Shown here: positions 1-7,372 of the stretch, in pieces
How positions within the stretch are numbered: the stretch's first letter is position 1
How the letters are laid out: each line of letters starts with the position of its first letter
Origin: a virus
Reading direction: 5' to 3' (one strand)
Length of the DNA: 36,932 nucleotides
IMG/VR virus record: IMGVR_UViG_3300035703_000225
Location: 1 to 36,932 of that record
The notes under the pieces: model-generated
Seen by the model: the letters and a program-made list of their open reading frames with translations, nothing else
What the model was told of the DNA's origin: nothing
Database searches by the model: none
Program-made: the position numbers and the translations under genes

Positions 1-127
1 ACCAGGTTGACAATCTCGCCCAGCCCGTTGCGCTGGATCCATGCCAGCCCCCGTCCGCCCGTCAGCACCTGTTCGAACAGCCACTTGCGGAACTCGAAGG
101 ACGATTGCTCTTCGTTCGGCGCGTCGT
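1..127. repeat. End redundancy, left copy (127 bp, identical to the right end)
   Basis: The first 127 bases are identical to bases 36806-36932. The repeat lies inside the portal coding sequence, and joining the two copies restores an uninterrupted reading frame. A repeat of this odd length inside a gene is what assemblers leave when a circular or circularly permuted molecule is closed with a 127-base word. I infer a circular map of 36,805 bp and not a true terminal repeat. Confidence 0.95.
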
Positions 128-413
128 GCAGCAGGCGCGCCAGGGGCGTGTCCGTCACCTTCGTCCGGCTGCCATCGCTCTTGCGGCGGTAAAGGTTCAT
201 CGGCAGCCCGGCCAGCGTGCCGGGAATGAAGTTCACCGCCGCCCAGATCGCCGGGACACCAAGGGCGGCGTCGATGGTGACCGGAACATCCGCCACTCCA
301 TCCATCCAGCTGATGTTCAGCGCCTGGTAAAACTCAGACGGCGACGCGCTTTGCGCCACGGTCGCCCGGGCCTCCGGCGCAGACCGGCCAATCTGGATGC
401 CGAGGATCTTCAT
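1..413 (-). CDS. Portal protein, N-terminal part (continues at the right end of the window)
   Basis: This is the first part of the HK97-type portal, the dodecameric ring at the capsid vertex through which DNA passes. The ATG at 413 shares its A with the TGA stop of the large terminase (TGATG), so the two are translationally coupled. The visible protein starts MKILGIQIGRS and runs into the typical early portal motif VPAIWAAVNFIPGTLAGLP, then to LARLLHDAPNEEQSSFEF. The frame is open to base 1 and continues at 36805 on the circular map, giving 433 residues in total, normal for HK97-family portals. Confidence 0.93.
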   Translation of the reverse strand, partial: MKILGIQIGRSAPEARATVAQSASPSEFYQALNISWMDGVADVPVTIDAALGVPAIWAAVNFIPGTLAGLPMNLYRRKSDGSRTKVTDTPLARLLHDAPNEEQSSFEFRKWLFEQVLTGGRGLAWIQRNGLGEIVNL

Positions 414-2170
414 CAGACAGCCAGCCGAAAGTTCGGGTCAAGATCCCACGGCGTGACGCCACCGCCTGCCGCTGTCGGGTTCCGGCTCATCAGCGCGAAG
501 GCGTTGAACATGGCAATCAGGGGGTCGATCTTGGCCTTGCCGGCCGTCTCTTTCGTGATCAGCACGGCGTTCCCCTTTTGCTCGGCCTTCGCGTTGCCGA
601 TGCACCAGGCCATCAGGCGCTGGCCCCCGTGCACGAAGGTTCCATCCATCAGTTTCCGTTCCAGCCCCCAGATCGCCGACGACAGCCGGTAACCCTGCGC
701 CACCGCCACCATCTGCGCCTCTGTCACGCCCGCACCCGCCAGGGCGTCGACCAGGGCCGCGACACCAGCGGCATCGAGCCCGACCGCCTCGGCCTCGGGC
801 AGAATGCCCGCGTCCATCAGCGTGCCGACGATGTCGCACATCTCTTCGTGGTCCTGCGTCGGCCGTTCGCAGAAGGTCAGGTCGCCATCGTTGGCAAAGT
901 CCTGCAGCGCCGGGATGATCTCTTTCCGCCGCTGCAGCACCGTCGGATGCGCCCAGGCGTGCGCCCAGCCGATCAGCCGCCTTGTCTCCCGTTCCCGCCC
1001 GATGACCCCCAGCCCCCCGAGGTCATCGGCGCCCCCGCCGTCGATCCCGACCGTCGCCACTTCGCACCGCTCAATCAGCTTCTGCAGCCCAATCAGCCCG
1101 CCGCCCTGCACCTCAATCCGCAGCGCGCCCTGCCAGAAGTCGGCCCCGACCCATGTCCAGTCGCCCTGCGCTTGGCCGATCTCGACATTGAAGTGCTGCG
1201 AGGCCAGAAGGTTCAGCGCCTCTGGCCCCTTGGCCTCGGCCGCGATCAGCTCTTCGCGCAGAAAGTCTTCACTGACCGATCGACCCAGGTTCGGGTTGAC
1301 CAGCCCCCAGGTCGCCGGGTTCTTCCAGCCGCCGTCCCGTGCCAGCGCCACCGGCAGCTCGTAGAGGATCGGCAACAGCGGCAGGACCAGCTTCCCGTCC
1401 CTGACCGCCCGCGCCTTTACCACCTCAGCCGCGAAGACACCCTGCGGCGGCTTCTTCGACTGCGTCGTGATCTGCAGCATGAACCCGGTGTTGTCCGGGT
1501 GCGAAATGCCACCCCTCAGCTCGACGAACACGTCGCTGGCCGAGGGCTTCGTTGCGAAGACGTGCGTCTCGTCGATCAGGACGCAGCTGGCCTTCGACCC
1601 GGTGACCACATCGGTGTCGGCGGCCTTGACCACCATCTCCGACGGGCAGTCCGGGCTCAGGTGCTTGATCTTCTTCTCGCTCGTGTGGATCGAGAAGAGG
1701 TCGATCAGCGCCACGCCCGATTTCATCACCGTCAGCTTGATGATGCCCGAGGCCTGCTTGAACGACCGCTGCGCCACCTGGATCGTCGGCGCGATCAGCA
1801 GAAGCTCGGCGTCCGGCCGCTCGTTCAGGATCTGCGCCGTCACCATGATCGCCGCGGCGAGGCTGGTCTTGCCGTTCTTCTTCGGGATCATCAGGAAGTA
1901 TTCCCTGATCATCCGTGCCTGCGTCTCGACATCGAAGGCGCCGAAGATCGCCCGCACCAGGTCGAAGACCCATGGCTCGCAGACTTCGCCATGCGTCGGG
2001 CGGCCCTTGATGTCTGGCACCCGGAGCTGCTTGAAGATCCGCAGCGCCTTGTCGGCGCGGGCCAGATCAAGCGGCAGGTCGGGGATCAGCGTCCGCCGGT
2101 TGCGGATTCGATCTTCCCAGTCGGGCAGCGCAGTCGACCAGGACTGGACGGCCGCCGGATGGTCCAGCAT
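413..2170 (-). CDS. terL: Terminase large subunit (ATPase/nuclease DNA-packaging motor)
   Basis: This 585-residue protein belongs to the HK97-like terminase family. It docks on the portal, pumps DNA with its N-terminal ATPase and cuts the concatemer with its C-terminal nuclease. The Walker A-like loop PKKNGKTS is at residues 96-103 and the Walker B VLIDETH at 197-203. The nuclease domain begins with GIDGGGADD at 375-383, and a late acidic position lies in KIDPLIAMFNAF near the C-terminus. The start overlaps the small-subunit stop by one base and the stop overlaps the portal start by one base. Terminases of this clade usually make 3'-overhang cos ends, which fits the HNH gene upstream. Confidence 0.96.
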   Translation of the reverse strand: MLDHPAAVQSWSTALPDWEDRIRNRRTLIPDLPLDLARADKALRIFKQLRVPDIKGRPTHGEVCEPWVFDLVRAIFGAFDVETQARMIREYFLMIPKKNGKTSLAAAIMVTAQILNERPDAELLLIAPTIQVAQRSFKQASGIIKLTVMKSGVALIDLFSIHTSEKKIKHLSPDCPSEMVVKAADTDVVTGSKASCVLIDETHVFATKPSASDVFVELRGGISHPDNTGFMLQITTQSKKPPQGVFAAEVVKARAVRDGKLVLPLLPILYELPVALARDGGWKNPATWGLVNPNLGRSVSEDFLREELIAAEAKGPEALNLLASQHFNVEIGQAQGDWTWVGADFWQGALRIEVQGGGLIGLQKLIERCEVATVGIDGGGADDLGGLGVIGRERETRRLIGWAHAWAHPTVLQRRKEIIPALQDFANDGDLTFCERPTQDHEEMCDIVGTLMDAGILPEAEAVGLDAAGVAALVDALAGAGVTEAQMVAVAQGYRLSSAIWGLERKLMDGTFVHGGQRLMAWCIGNAKAEQKGNAVLITKETAGKAKIDPLIAMFNAFALMSRNPTAAGGGVTPWDLDPNFRLAV

Positions 2171-2685
2171 CAGTGCGCCTTCGAACCCCGGCCTGGCTGC
2201 AGGTCAGGGTCGATCGCCAGGGCCGCTTGCGCGGCATCGGCCGCCACGGTGCCCTTCTTGACGTAGGCCCCCGGACGGGCAGCCGGTTGGGCGGGCCGGA
2301 CCTCATCCTCTTCTTCATCGTCTTCGCGTGCCCTGGCCGTGCGGGCCATCCGGTCGTTTACTTCCAGCATGCGATCGAAGGCTTTCATTGCGCCGACGTT
2401 GCCCTTCTCGACCTGCGCCCAAAGCAGCTCGGCCCGCCGGGCGTCAAGGGCATCACGGGCCAGGCCCCTCAGTTTCAGAACTGAAAGATAATGCCGCCGC
2501 AAGGTGGGTTGGGTGATGTTCAGCGCATTGGCGATCCGCTCATTCGACCAGCCGAACGCCAGTAACATCTTGACGCGATTGACATTTTCCGGCGACGGCA
2601 AATGCGGAGGCCGTCCCCGCCGCCCTTTCCAGGGCATCACCGGCCAGCCGAAGAGGCAAGGCTGCTCTGTGATTTCCTGACTCAA
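2170..2685 (-). CDS. terS: Terminase small subunit-like protein
   Basis: This 171-residue protein lies directly before the large terminase, with a TGATG overlap. Residues about 36-66 read as a helix-turn-helix (GWSNERIANALNITQPTLRR), as expected for a small subunit that recognises the packaging site. An acidic EDDEEEDE stretch and a Pro/Ala-rich tail follow. The chosen start is a TTG at 2685 because GGAGG sits 9 bases upstream (2695-2699); the next candidate, ATG 16 codons in, would cut off only a short, weakly conserved N-terminus. Function is inferred from position, size and the HTH. Confidence 0.8.
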   Translation of the reverse strand: MSQEITEQPCLFGWPVMPWKGRRGRPPHLPSPENVNRVKMLLAFGWSNERIANALNITQPTLRRHYLSVLKLRGLARDALDARRAELLWAQVEKGNVGAMKAFDRMLEVNDRMARTARAREDDEEEDEVRPAQPAARPGAYVKKGTVAADAAQAALAIDPDLQPGRGSKAH

Positions 2686-2760
2686 GAAAAAAATCCTCCG
2701 AATGGCTACCCACGCCGGTCCCTAGCAGCCGGCCTTTCAGACTTTGACCCACCCCCCCCG

Positions 2761-3117
2761 TCATGCGCGGCGGGCGGCGGCCTCTTCCTTCTGCTTCACG
2801 CTGTCATGGCACCGCTTGCAGAGGCACCACACGTTGCCCTCATCCCAGAACAGCACCTCATCCCCGCGATGGGGAACCTTGTGGTCACCGACCAGCTCCG
2901 AGGTCTTCGGCTCCACCGTCTTGCAGATCTGGCAGGTGAAGAGATCGCGGACCAGCACCTGCCACCGCAACCGACGCCAGCGTTGCGTCTTGTACCAGGC
3001 GCGGTGTTCCTGCACCCGATCGCGCGCCCGGCTGGCCGCTGCCTTGTCATCGTTCAGGAAGGCGAGCCTTGGCTTGACCACGGGCAGCGGCCCGCGCAGC
3101 TGGCGCAGCTTGCCCAT
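2761..3117 (-). CDS. HNH endonuclease, packaging-associated (HK97 gp74 type)
   Basis: This 118-residue HNH nuclease has the zinc-binding pairs C62-x2-C65 and C100-x2-C103. The catalytic core has DHK at 78-80 (His79), Asn95 and the final His104 (CHDS). HNH proteins next to terminase genes, such as HK97 gp74, are needed with the terminase for specific cos cleavage. It is the first gene of the late operon, after the promoter and hairpin at 3150-3228. A 75-bp gap separates it from the terminase small-subunit start; that gap could hold part of the packaging site, but I see no decisive motif in it. Confidence 0.88.
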   Translation of the reverse strand: MGKLRQLRGPLPVVKPRLAFLNDDKAAASRARDRVQEHRAWYKTQRWRRLRWQVLVRDLFTCQICKTVEPKTSELVGDHKVPHRGDEVLFWDEGNVWCLCKRCHDSVKQKEEAAARRA

Positions 3118-3149
3118 GGGTCACCGGATGTAAGGGAGTGGAAACAGAA

Positions 3150-3181
3150 CCGCGCCCGGAAGCGGTTTGCTTCGGGCGCGG
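3150..3181 (-). terminator. GC-rich hairpin in the late leader, terminator-like
   Basis: Read on the minus strand, arms CCGCGCCCGAAGC and GCTTCCGGGCGCGG (one bulged base) enclose a 5-base loop and are followed by TTCTGTTTCC, a short T-rich run. It lies about 20-45 bases after the predicted start of a promoter, before the HNH start at 3117. It may end early transcription or form the terminator part of an antitermination control point. Confidence 0.6.
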
Positions 3182-3192
3182 CTATGGAGAAT

Positions 3193-3228
3193 ATCCAGAC
3201 ACATACTCTCGACGGACCTAAGCGTCAA
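3193..3228 (-). promoter_or_regulatory. Putative late promoter
   Basis: On the minus strand TTGACG (3228-3223) is separated by 17 bases from TATGTG (3205-3200). These match the sigma-70 -35 and -10 boxes at 5/6 and 4/6 positions with ideal spacing. It is the only clear gap between the regulator-position gene (stop at 3247) and the packaging operon. Transcription from here would cross the hairpin at 3150-3181 almost at once. Confidence 0.55.
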
Positions 3229-3246
3229 GCCCCATGTTGTGGGGGC

Positions 3247-3987
3247 CTAATCCCGATACCCCTGCATCCTGTCCAGCGCCCCACGGATAGCGTCCCGCAG
3301 CTGACGCCTATGCTCTCCCTTCTCGGCCCAGCCGAAGCGGCGCAGCACCTCGCTCAGGTCCACGCCACCGAGGCAGACCATGTCCACCACGGCCCGCACC
3401 GTGATCCTTGCCCGGCCGTTGCCCCGGTCCATGTGGCGCCGCACGTCCATCGCCACCCCGTCACCGATGCGCGCCTGCAGCTCGGCAAGCTGGCGGCCGC
3501 GATCCATGAAGCTGTCGATGAAATGGCCCGACCCGCCACCCTCACGCCCGGCTTCAAGGCTCGCGCATTTCATCGCGCTGCCGTCCCGCCATTCGACCAG
3601 GGCAGCGTAGAGCTCGGCCATCGCCACCTGCGCCGGGCTGTAGGGTGGCACGAAGGGCGCGTCGGGCTTCCGCGCCTCATGCCGCTGGCGGGCCTGGGCG
3701 ACGGCGGCGGCGAGGGGCGAGAGGGCACGCCAGTGCATCCCTTCGACCCGGCGCATCCCGCCCGATGTGACGGTGAAGTTCGGCACCTGCGCCTGCGGCC
3801 CGCGTGCCGGGGCGATCGGCGCGGCCCGCATCGCCTCTGGCGGGGTGGCATGGTCCAGCATCGCCCGCAGCGCCTTGCCCTCGGCGAGGGTGCGCGCCGC
3901 ACCGGCCACGGGATCAAGCCTGAGCGAGGCGGTCTGGAAGGCCTGGCCGACCTTAACCCGGTCAAATCGCTTGGAATGATCGGTCAT
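3247..3987 (-). CDS. Hypothetical protein in the position of a late regulator (Q/ArpU-like position)
   Basis: This 246-residue protein has no domain I can name. The N-terminal half is low in secondary-structure signal (Ala/Pro-rich); the C-terminal part (about 195-246) is a predicted helical, HTH-like region with VVDMVCLGGVDLSEVLRRFG. It is the last gene before the late promoter/hairpin, the place occupied by lambda Q or ArpU/RinA-type late activators in other phages, so a role in late transcription is a positional inference. The ATG at 3987 was chosen over 4020 because GAAAGGG lies about 8 bases upstream, whereas 4020 has its GAAGG directly touching the start. Confidence 0.7.
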   Translation of the reverse strand: MTDHSKRFDRVKVGQAFQTASLRLDPVAGAARTLAEGKALRAMLDHATPPEAMRAAPIAPARGPQAQVPNFTVTSGGMRRVEGMHWRALSPLAAAVAQARQRHEARKPDAPFVPPYSPAQVAMAELYAALVEWRDGSAMKCASLEAGREGGGSGHFIDSFMDRGRQLAELQARIGDGVAMDVRRHMDRGNGRARITVRAVVDMVCLGGVDLSEVLRRFGWAEKGEHRRQLRDAIRGALDRMQGYRD

Positions 3988-4062
3988 GCCGTGGCCCTTT
4001 CGCCAGATGTTGTGGCCCATCCTTCATTCAACCCAATGGGTTGATATCCCTCTTTTTTCAAA

Positions 4063-4410
4063 GGGAGGTTGGGGAGGTTGGAAAATAGGAAAAGGGAGGT
4101 TGAAAGGGATGATCTGGAAAAGGGAAGATGACGGCATATCAAGGACTTGCCGGTAAAAAGGGGAGGTTGGGGAGCTTGGGGAGGATGTTTTCTTGCGTCA
4201 TGTGAGAGGACGCCTTTCCCCACATCACCATCATCCATCCCCCAGACCCCGATGAAGACGTGCGCACGTGTATGACGCGCGATCAAGCTCCCCAAGCTCC
4301 CCAACCTCCCTGAATGCTGGTCAAGCCCATGATCCGCAACACTTTCCCCCGAACCCCGATCAGGGCCGGAACCTCCCCGAAAGGGCGGGTTCAACCTCCC
4401 TGACCTCCCC
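4063..4410. repeat. Mirrored iteron cluster, candidate replication origin
   Basis: The gene-free stretch 4021-4444 holds twelve copies of a 9-10 base unit, GGGGAGGTTG or GGGGAGCTTG. Six lie in plus orientation (starts about 4063, 4071, 4094, 4160, 4169, 4178) and six inverted (4284, 4293, 4302, 4370, 4392, 4402). The two halves are mirror images about position 4235.5: the 23-base arms 4161-4183 and 4288-4310 are perfect reverse complements, and the outer units match their mirror positions within one base. Short A-rich runs lie between the left units. The region directly follows the D5 helicase gene. Iterons beside an SF3 helicase gene recall the P4 alpha/origin arrangement. Confidence 0.7.
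4258..4269. promoter_or_regulatory. Perfect 12-bp palindrome inside the iteron region
   Basis: ACGTGCGCACGT is a perfect palindrome between the two mirrored iteron halves. It could be a dimeric protein-binding site or initiation element. No function can be assigned from sequence alone. Confidence 0.5.
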
Positions 4411-4444
4411 GAAAGCGTCCTGCCGTGGGTGCGGGAGAGGTGCA

Positions 4445-6361
4445 TCAGAACTCACCGCTGTAGTCTGGGCTGGGCGGGTCGTCCTGCGGAATGGCCCCGA
4501 CGGTCAGGGCCCGACCCCGTGTGTCCTTCGGTGCGGCGTCCCAATCCTTGCGGAAGAAGGCGGTGAAGCGCAGGCCGTCGTAGAACATGCGGCCGCCGCT
4601 TTTCACCTGGGTGAACTTCTGCCCGGTGCGGCGCGATCGCCAGCGGCGGGCGTGGTCGGCCATGGCCTTGGCGATGGTGCGGTCGCGGTACTGGCCTTCG
4701 CCCCGCGCGGTCAGCCAGTAGTTGAAGGCGTTGACAAGCTCGGCCGCGCCGATGCGGTCGCCGTCCTCGCCGGTGATCTCGCAGGCCTCATCGAGGAAGG
4801 CGCCATAGGGGTCGCTTTCCTCGCGCAGGGCAGAGGTCGCGTTCCTGACCTCGGACGGTTCCATCAGCCCGCCTTCGAGGTAGGCAAGGCACCCCTCGAC
4901 CAGCCAGTTCAGGATGCCAGAGGCTTCGGCGAAGAGCTCGGCATCGATCTCCTGTTTCGGCCGTCTTTGGGCCTCGGGGATCTGCACCGGGAATTCCACG
5001 ATCTTGACCCGGCGCCAGATGCCGTCATCGGTGCCCCGGAAGACCGGCTTGTGGTTCCCGCTGACGAAGGTCTTCTGGTAGGTGGTGACCTCGACGAAGT
5101 CGCCGAAAAGGCCGCGGATCAGCATCGGCTCGCCGCCGGTCATTTCCTTGATGAAGGATTCCTGCCACTGGATGCCCTCGGCGGGCTCCGACGTGGTGCC
5201 AAGCCGCGCGCCGATCAGCTGCATGAGGTCCGGAGTGGCGTCGCTGCCCGATCGCCGGTTCGTGCCGGTCAGGCTTTCGATCTTCACCTTGGCGGCGTAG
5301 TCGTCCATCATCCGGTGCAGAAGGTCCATCAGGACCGACTTGCCGTTCGCGCCGTCGCCATAAAGGAAGAAGATCACCTGCTCGATCACGGCCAGCATGG
5401 ACAGGCCGAAGGCGCGCTGCAGGTAGCCCTGCACCTCGGGCCGGGGCTGGATCAGGTTCAGGAAGGCCTGAAACGAAGGGCAGCGCGCGTCGGGGTCATA
5501 GGCCACGTTCATGCGCTTGGTGATCAGGTCGGCCGGATCATGCGGGCGGAACTCCACCTCGGCGCGCCGGATCCTGCCGTGCAGGACCACCCTGAAATGC
5601 AGGGTGCCGTTCAGAAGGTTGACCTTCAGCGGGTCGGCGTCCAGCTGGTCGACGGTGGCCGACAGCATGACCCCGCCTTCGTTCAGCATGTTGTTCATCG
5701 TCGAGGTGTTGCCGGCCTGCTTTGCGTGCCGCAGGCGCTGCGCGACGCGGTCCTGGGCGCGGGCCAGGACTTCCTCGATCTCGGCCTTCTCGACCCGCAG
5801 GGCGTCAATCTCCGCACTGGCCTCGGGCGTGCGGTCCTTGGCGGGCGTGTCCAGCAGCTCAGCAAGGCGGGTCGCGATGGCGCGGGCGCGCTTGTGCAGG
5901 TCGGATTCGTTCCGGGGCCGCAGGAACACCGTCTCGCGGCTGATCCAGTCCGACATGCAGTGGACGAGCTTGCGCGTGGCAACGCCGCCTGGCGCGTCCT
6001 TCTTGACCGGCGGGTCGAACTTCCACCGGGTGGTGTCCCAGATGTGCCAGCCGATGTTCGGCACGAAACGCGCGGCGGTGCCGTAGTAGATCGCGAACCG
6101 CTTGCCGTTGCCCACGTCGTGCATGGGAAGCTCGGAGGCGCGCTCGACGCGGCCCCAGTCGATCCCGTCGCCATCGGTCGGACCGTCCGGCGGCGGCAGG
6201 TCGCCCCCGTGATCAAGGTCGGACGGGTCAGGTCCGGGATCACCGGCATGGCGGTCATCGGGATCCGCGTGGCGCGCTTCGGCCGGGCGCGCTTCGGCGG
6301 GGCCGGGCGCATCGGCAGGCAGGATTCCGGCGAAGGGGTCGGGCTTCTTTTTCCGGGTCAT
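4445..6361 (-). CDS. D5-type primase-helicase, SF3 helicase (phage/plasmid replication initiator family)
   Basis: This 638-residue protein is the replicative helicase candidate. Residues 1-70 are a charged, Pro/Asp-rich disordered leader; 80-320 resemble the D5_N region with a coiled-coil part near 180-215. The SF3 ATPase follows: Walker A GDGANGKS at 335-342, a B-motif region ARLGTTSEP at 385-393, and the sensor/Arg-finger stretch FVSGNHKPVFRGTDDGIWRR at 432-451. A winged-helix-like C-terminus ends the protein. No archaeo-eukaryotic primase domain or TOPRIM motif is visible at the N-terminus, so priming may depend on the host. Start ATG 6361 overlaps the previous stop (ATGA). It is followed directly by the iteron cluster. 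Confidence 0.9.
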   Translation of the reverse strand: MTRKKKPDPFAGILPADAPGPAEARPAEARHADPDDRHAGDPGPDPSDLDHGGDLPPPDGPTDGDGIDWGRVERASELPMHDVGNGKRFAIYYGTAARFVPNIGWHIWDTTRWKFDPPVKKDAPGGVATRKLVHCMSDWISRETVFLRPRNESDLHKRARAIATRLAELLDTPAKDRTPEASAEIDALRVEKAEIEEVLARAQDRVAQRLRHAKQAGNTSTMNNMLNEGGVMLSATVDQLDADPLKVNLLNGTLHFRVVLHGRIRRAEVEFRPHDPADLITKRMNVAYDPDARCPSFQAFLNLIQPRPEVQGYLQRAFGLSMLAVIEQVIFFLYGDGANGKSVLMDLLHRMMDDYAAKVKIESLTGTNRRSGSDATPDLMQLIGARLGTTSEPAEGIQWQESFIKEMTGGEPMLIRGLFGDFVEVTTYQKTFVSGNHKPVFRGTDDGIWRRVKIVEFPVQIPEAQRRPKQEIDAELFAEASGILNWLVEGCLAYLEGGLMEPSEVRNATSALREESDPYGAFLDEACEITGEDGDRIGAAELVNAFNYWLTARGEGQYRDRTIAKAMADHARRWRSRRTGQKFTQVKSGGRMFYDGLRFTAFFRKDWDAAPKDTRGRALTVGAIPQDDPPSPDYSGEF

Positions 6362-6771
6362 GCCGCAGCGTCCTTTGCCGGTTGCGCGAAGGCCAGGAAG
6401 GCAGCGCGGTCTTCCGGGGCAAGGCTGTTCCAGATCTCGACCATCGCGCGCTTGCGGGCGTTGATCGCCAGGATCATCTGGCCGCGCGCCAGGCGTCTCA
6501 GGCAGGCCGCCAGCATTGCCGCGACCTGGCTGCCCGGCGCGCAATCGGCCCACCAGTCCGCCTCGGACTGCAGCATGTGGCTGAAGGGCGCGAGCGTCAG
6601 CTCGTCGGGGGCGACCAGATCGAGGAAGGCATCGGCCACGGCCACGGCGGCCTCAGGGTTCCGCTCATGCACCGCCATCAGGGCGCGCAGGCAGACCATC
6701 GCCTCTTCCCGCGCGACGAAGGCATCGAGGTCGATCGGCGGCGGGGGCGTGTCGCGGGCGGCGTCGGTCAT
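6358..6771 (-). CDS. Hypothetical early protein, helical
   Basis: This 137-residue, mostly helical, acidic protein begins MTDAARDTPPPPIDLDAF and has no motif I recognise. Both ends overlap their neighbours by ATGA, so it is translated with the D5 helicase that follows and with the double-HTH protein before it. A helper role in replication is possible only by position. Confidence 0.75.
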   Translation of the reverse strand: MTDAARDTPPPPIDLDAFVAREEAMVCLRALMAVHERNPEAAVAVADAFLDLVAPDELTLAPFSHMLQSEADWWADCAPGSQVAAMLAACLRRLARGQMILAINARKRAMVEIWNSLAPEDRAAFLAFAQPAKDAAA

Positions 6772-7040
6772 TGCTGCCTCCGCCGGCGGTTGGCCTTGCT
6801 GACGGCGGCCAGCGAAACGCCGCAGGCCCGGGCCGCATCCGTGACCGACGGATAGGCCTTGCCGCGATAGACGCAAGGCTTGCCCGGCCGCGCCCGCCGC
6901 AGGCCGACCTCGTCTATCCGACCTTCCTCCAGGGCACGGGCGACGGTCCTGTGATTCACACCCAAGGCGCGCGCGGCCGCCGCCATGCTGACATAGACAT
7001 TGCCGCGAATGCGGACCGGGCAACCGTTGTGCTCAGCCAT
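6768..7040 (-). CDS. Small DNA-binding protein with two HTH repeats
   Basis: This 90-residue basic protein is made of two related halves. Residues 11-40 (GNVYVSMAAAARALGVNHRT) and 58-87 (GKAYPSVTDAARACGVSLAA) each give a Tyr-x-Ser turn followed by a helix-turn-helix, like the NUMOD-type DNA-binding modules attached to homing nucleases. The C-terminus is RRRRQQ. There is no nuclease domain. The TGATG overlap with the upstream stop fixes the start at 7040. It may be a regulator or origin-binding factor; the exact target is unknown. Confidence 0.75.
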   Translation of the reverse strand: MAEHNGCPVRIRGNVYVSMAAAARALGVNHRTVARALEEGRIDEVGLRRARPGKPCVYRGKAYPSVTDAARACGVSLAAVSKANRRRRQQ

Positions 7041-7372
7041 CACCAGCCTCCCAGCTTCGACTTCGCCACGCGGATCGCGTCGGTTGCGATGGCGCGGCTG
7101 AGGTCGAGGTGGGCCAGGCACCAGTCCCGCGCGCCGGCGGCGGTGCGGCGGCGGGGGGCGGCGACGAGAATCCCGCTGGCCGCGTCGCGCAGCGCCTCGA
7201 TCCGGCTGGATTTCGAGGACAGCGGCAGGGTGCGCTCGATCAGGTGCAGGGCCAGATCCATGTCCGGTGTGTCGATCCGGCTCGTCGCGACGCAGATCAG
7301 CGCGGCGATCAGCACCTGGTCGGCATCCGCCGGGTTGATCCGGCCCGAGGGATAGGCAGCCCCGTCAGCCAT
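7040..7372 (-). CDS. Hypothetical early protein
   Basis: This 110-residue protein begins MADGAAYPSGRINPADADQV. It looks helical, with an internal basic stretch (APRRRTAAGARDW). No family is recognised. Its start overlaps the upstream stop by 8 bases and its stop shares a base with the next start, so it belongs to the early minus-strand operon. Confidence 0.7.
   Translation of the reverse strand: MADGAAYPSGRINPADADQVLIAALICVATSRIDTPDMDLALHLIERTLPLSSKSSRIEALRDAASGILVAAPRRRTAAGARDWCLAHLDLSRAIATDAIRVAKSKLGGW

Noticed and set aside
1-127. The end repeat as a biological direct terminal repeat
   Set aside because: It lies inside the portal gene, has an assembler word length, and its removal gives an intact circular gene order.
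578-2266. Long plus-strand frame antisense to the large terminase
   Set aside because: It is a shadow of the GC-rich terminase gene; composition is Arg/Pro/His-heavy and no domain is visible, while the minus-strand frame has clear ATPase and nuclease motifs.
4195-4213. Small hairpin GCGTC/GACGC in the middle of the iteron region
   Set aside because: A 5-bp stem with a 9-base loop is expected by chance in DNA of this composition.
3984-4445. A 153-codon minus-strand frame starting at the helicase stop (TGATG)
   Set aside because: It runs through the iteron array, its product is low-complexity (RLGSLGSL, NLPNLPL) with no domain, and it overlaps the start of the next gene. The repeats explain the open frame better.
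4268-6802. 844-codon plus-strand frame antisense to the helicase
   Set aside because: Same reason: high-GC antisense frame with no recognisable protein features, against a clear SF3 helicase on the minus strand.
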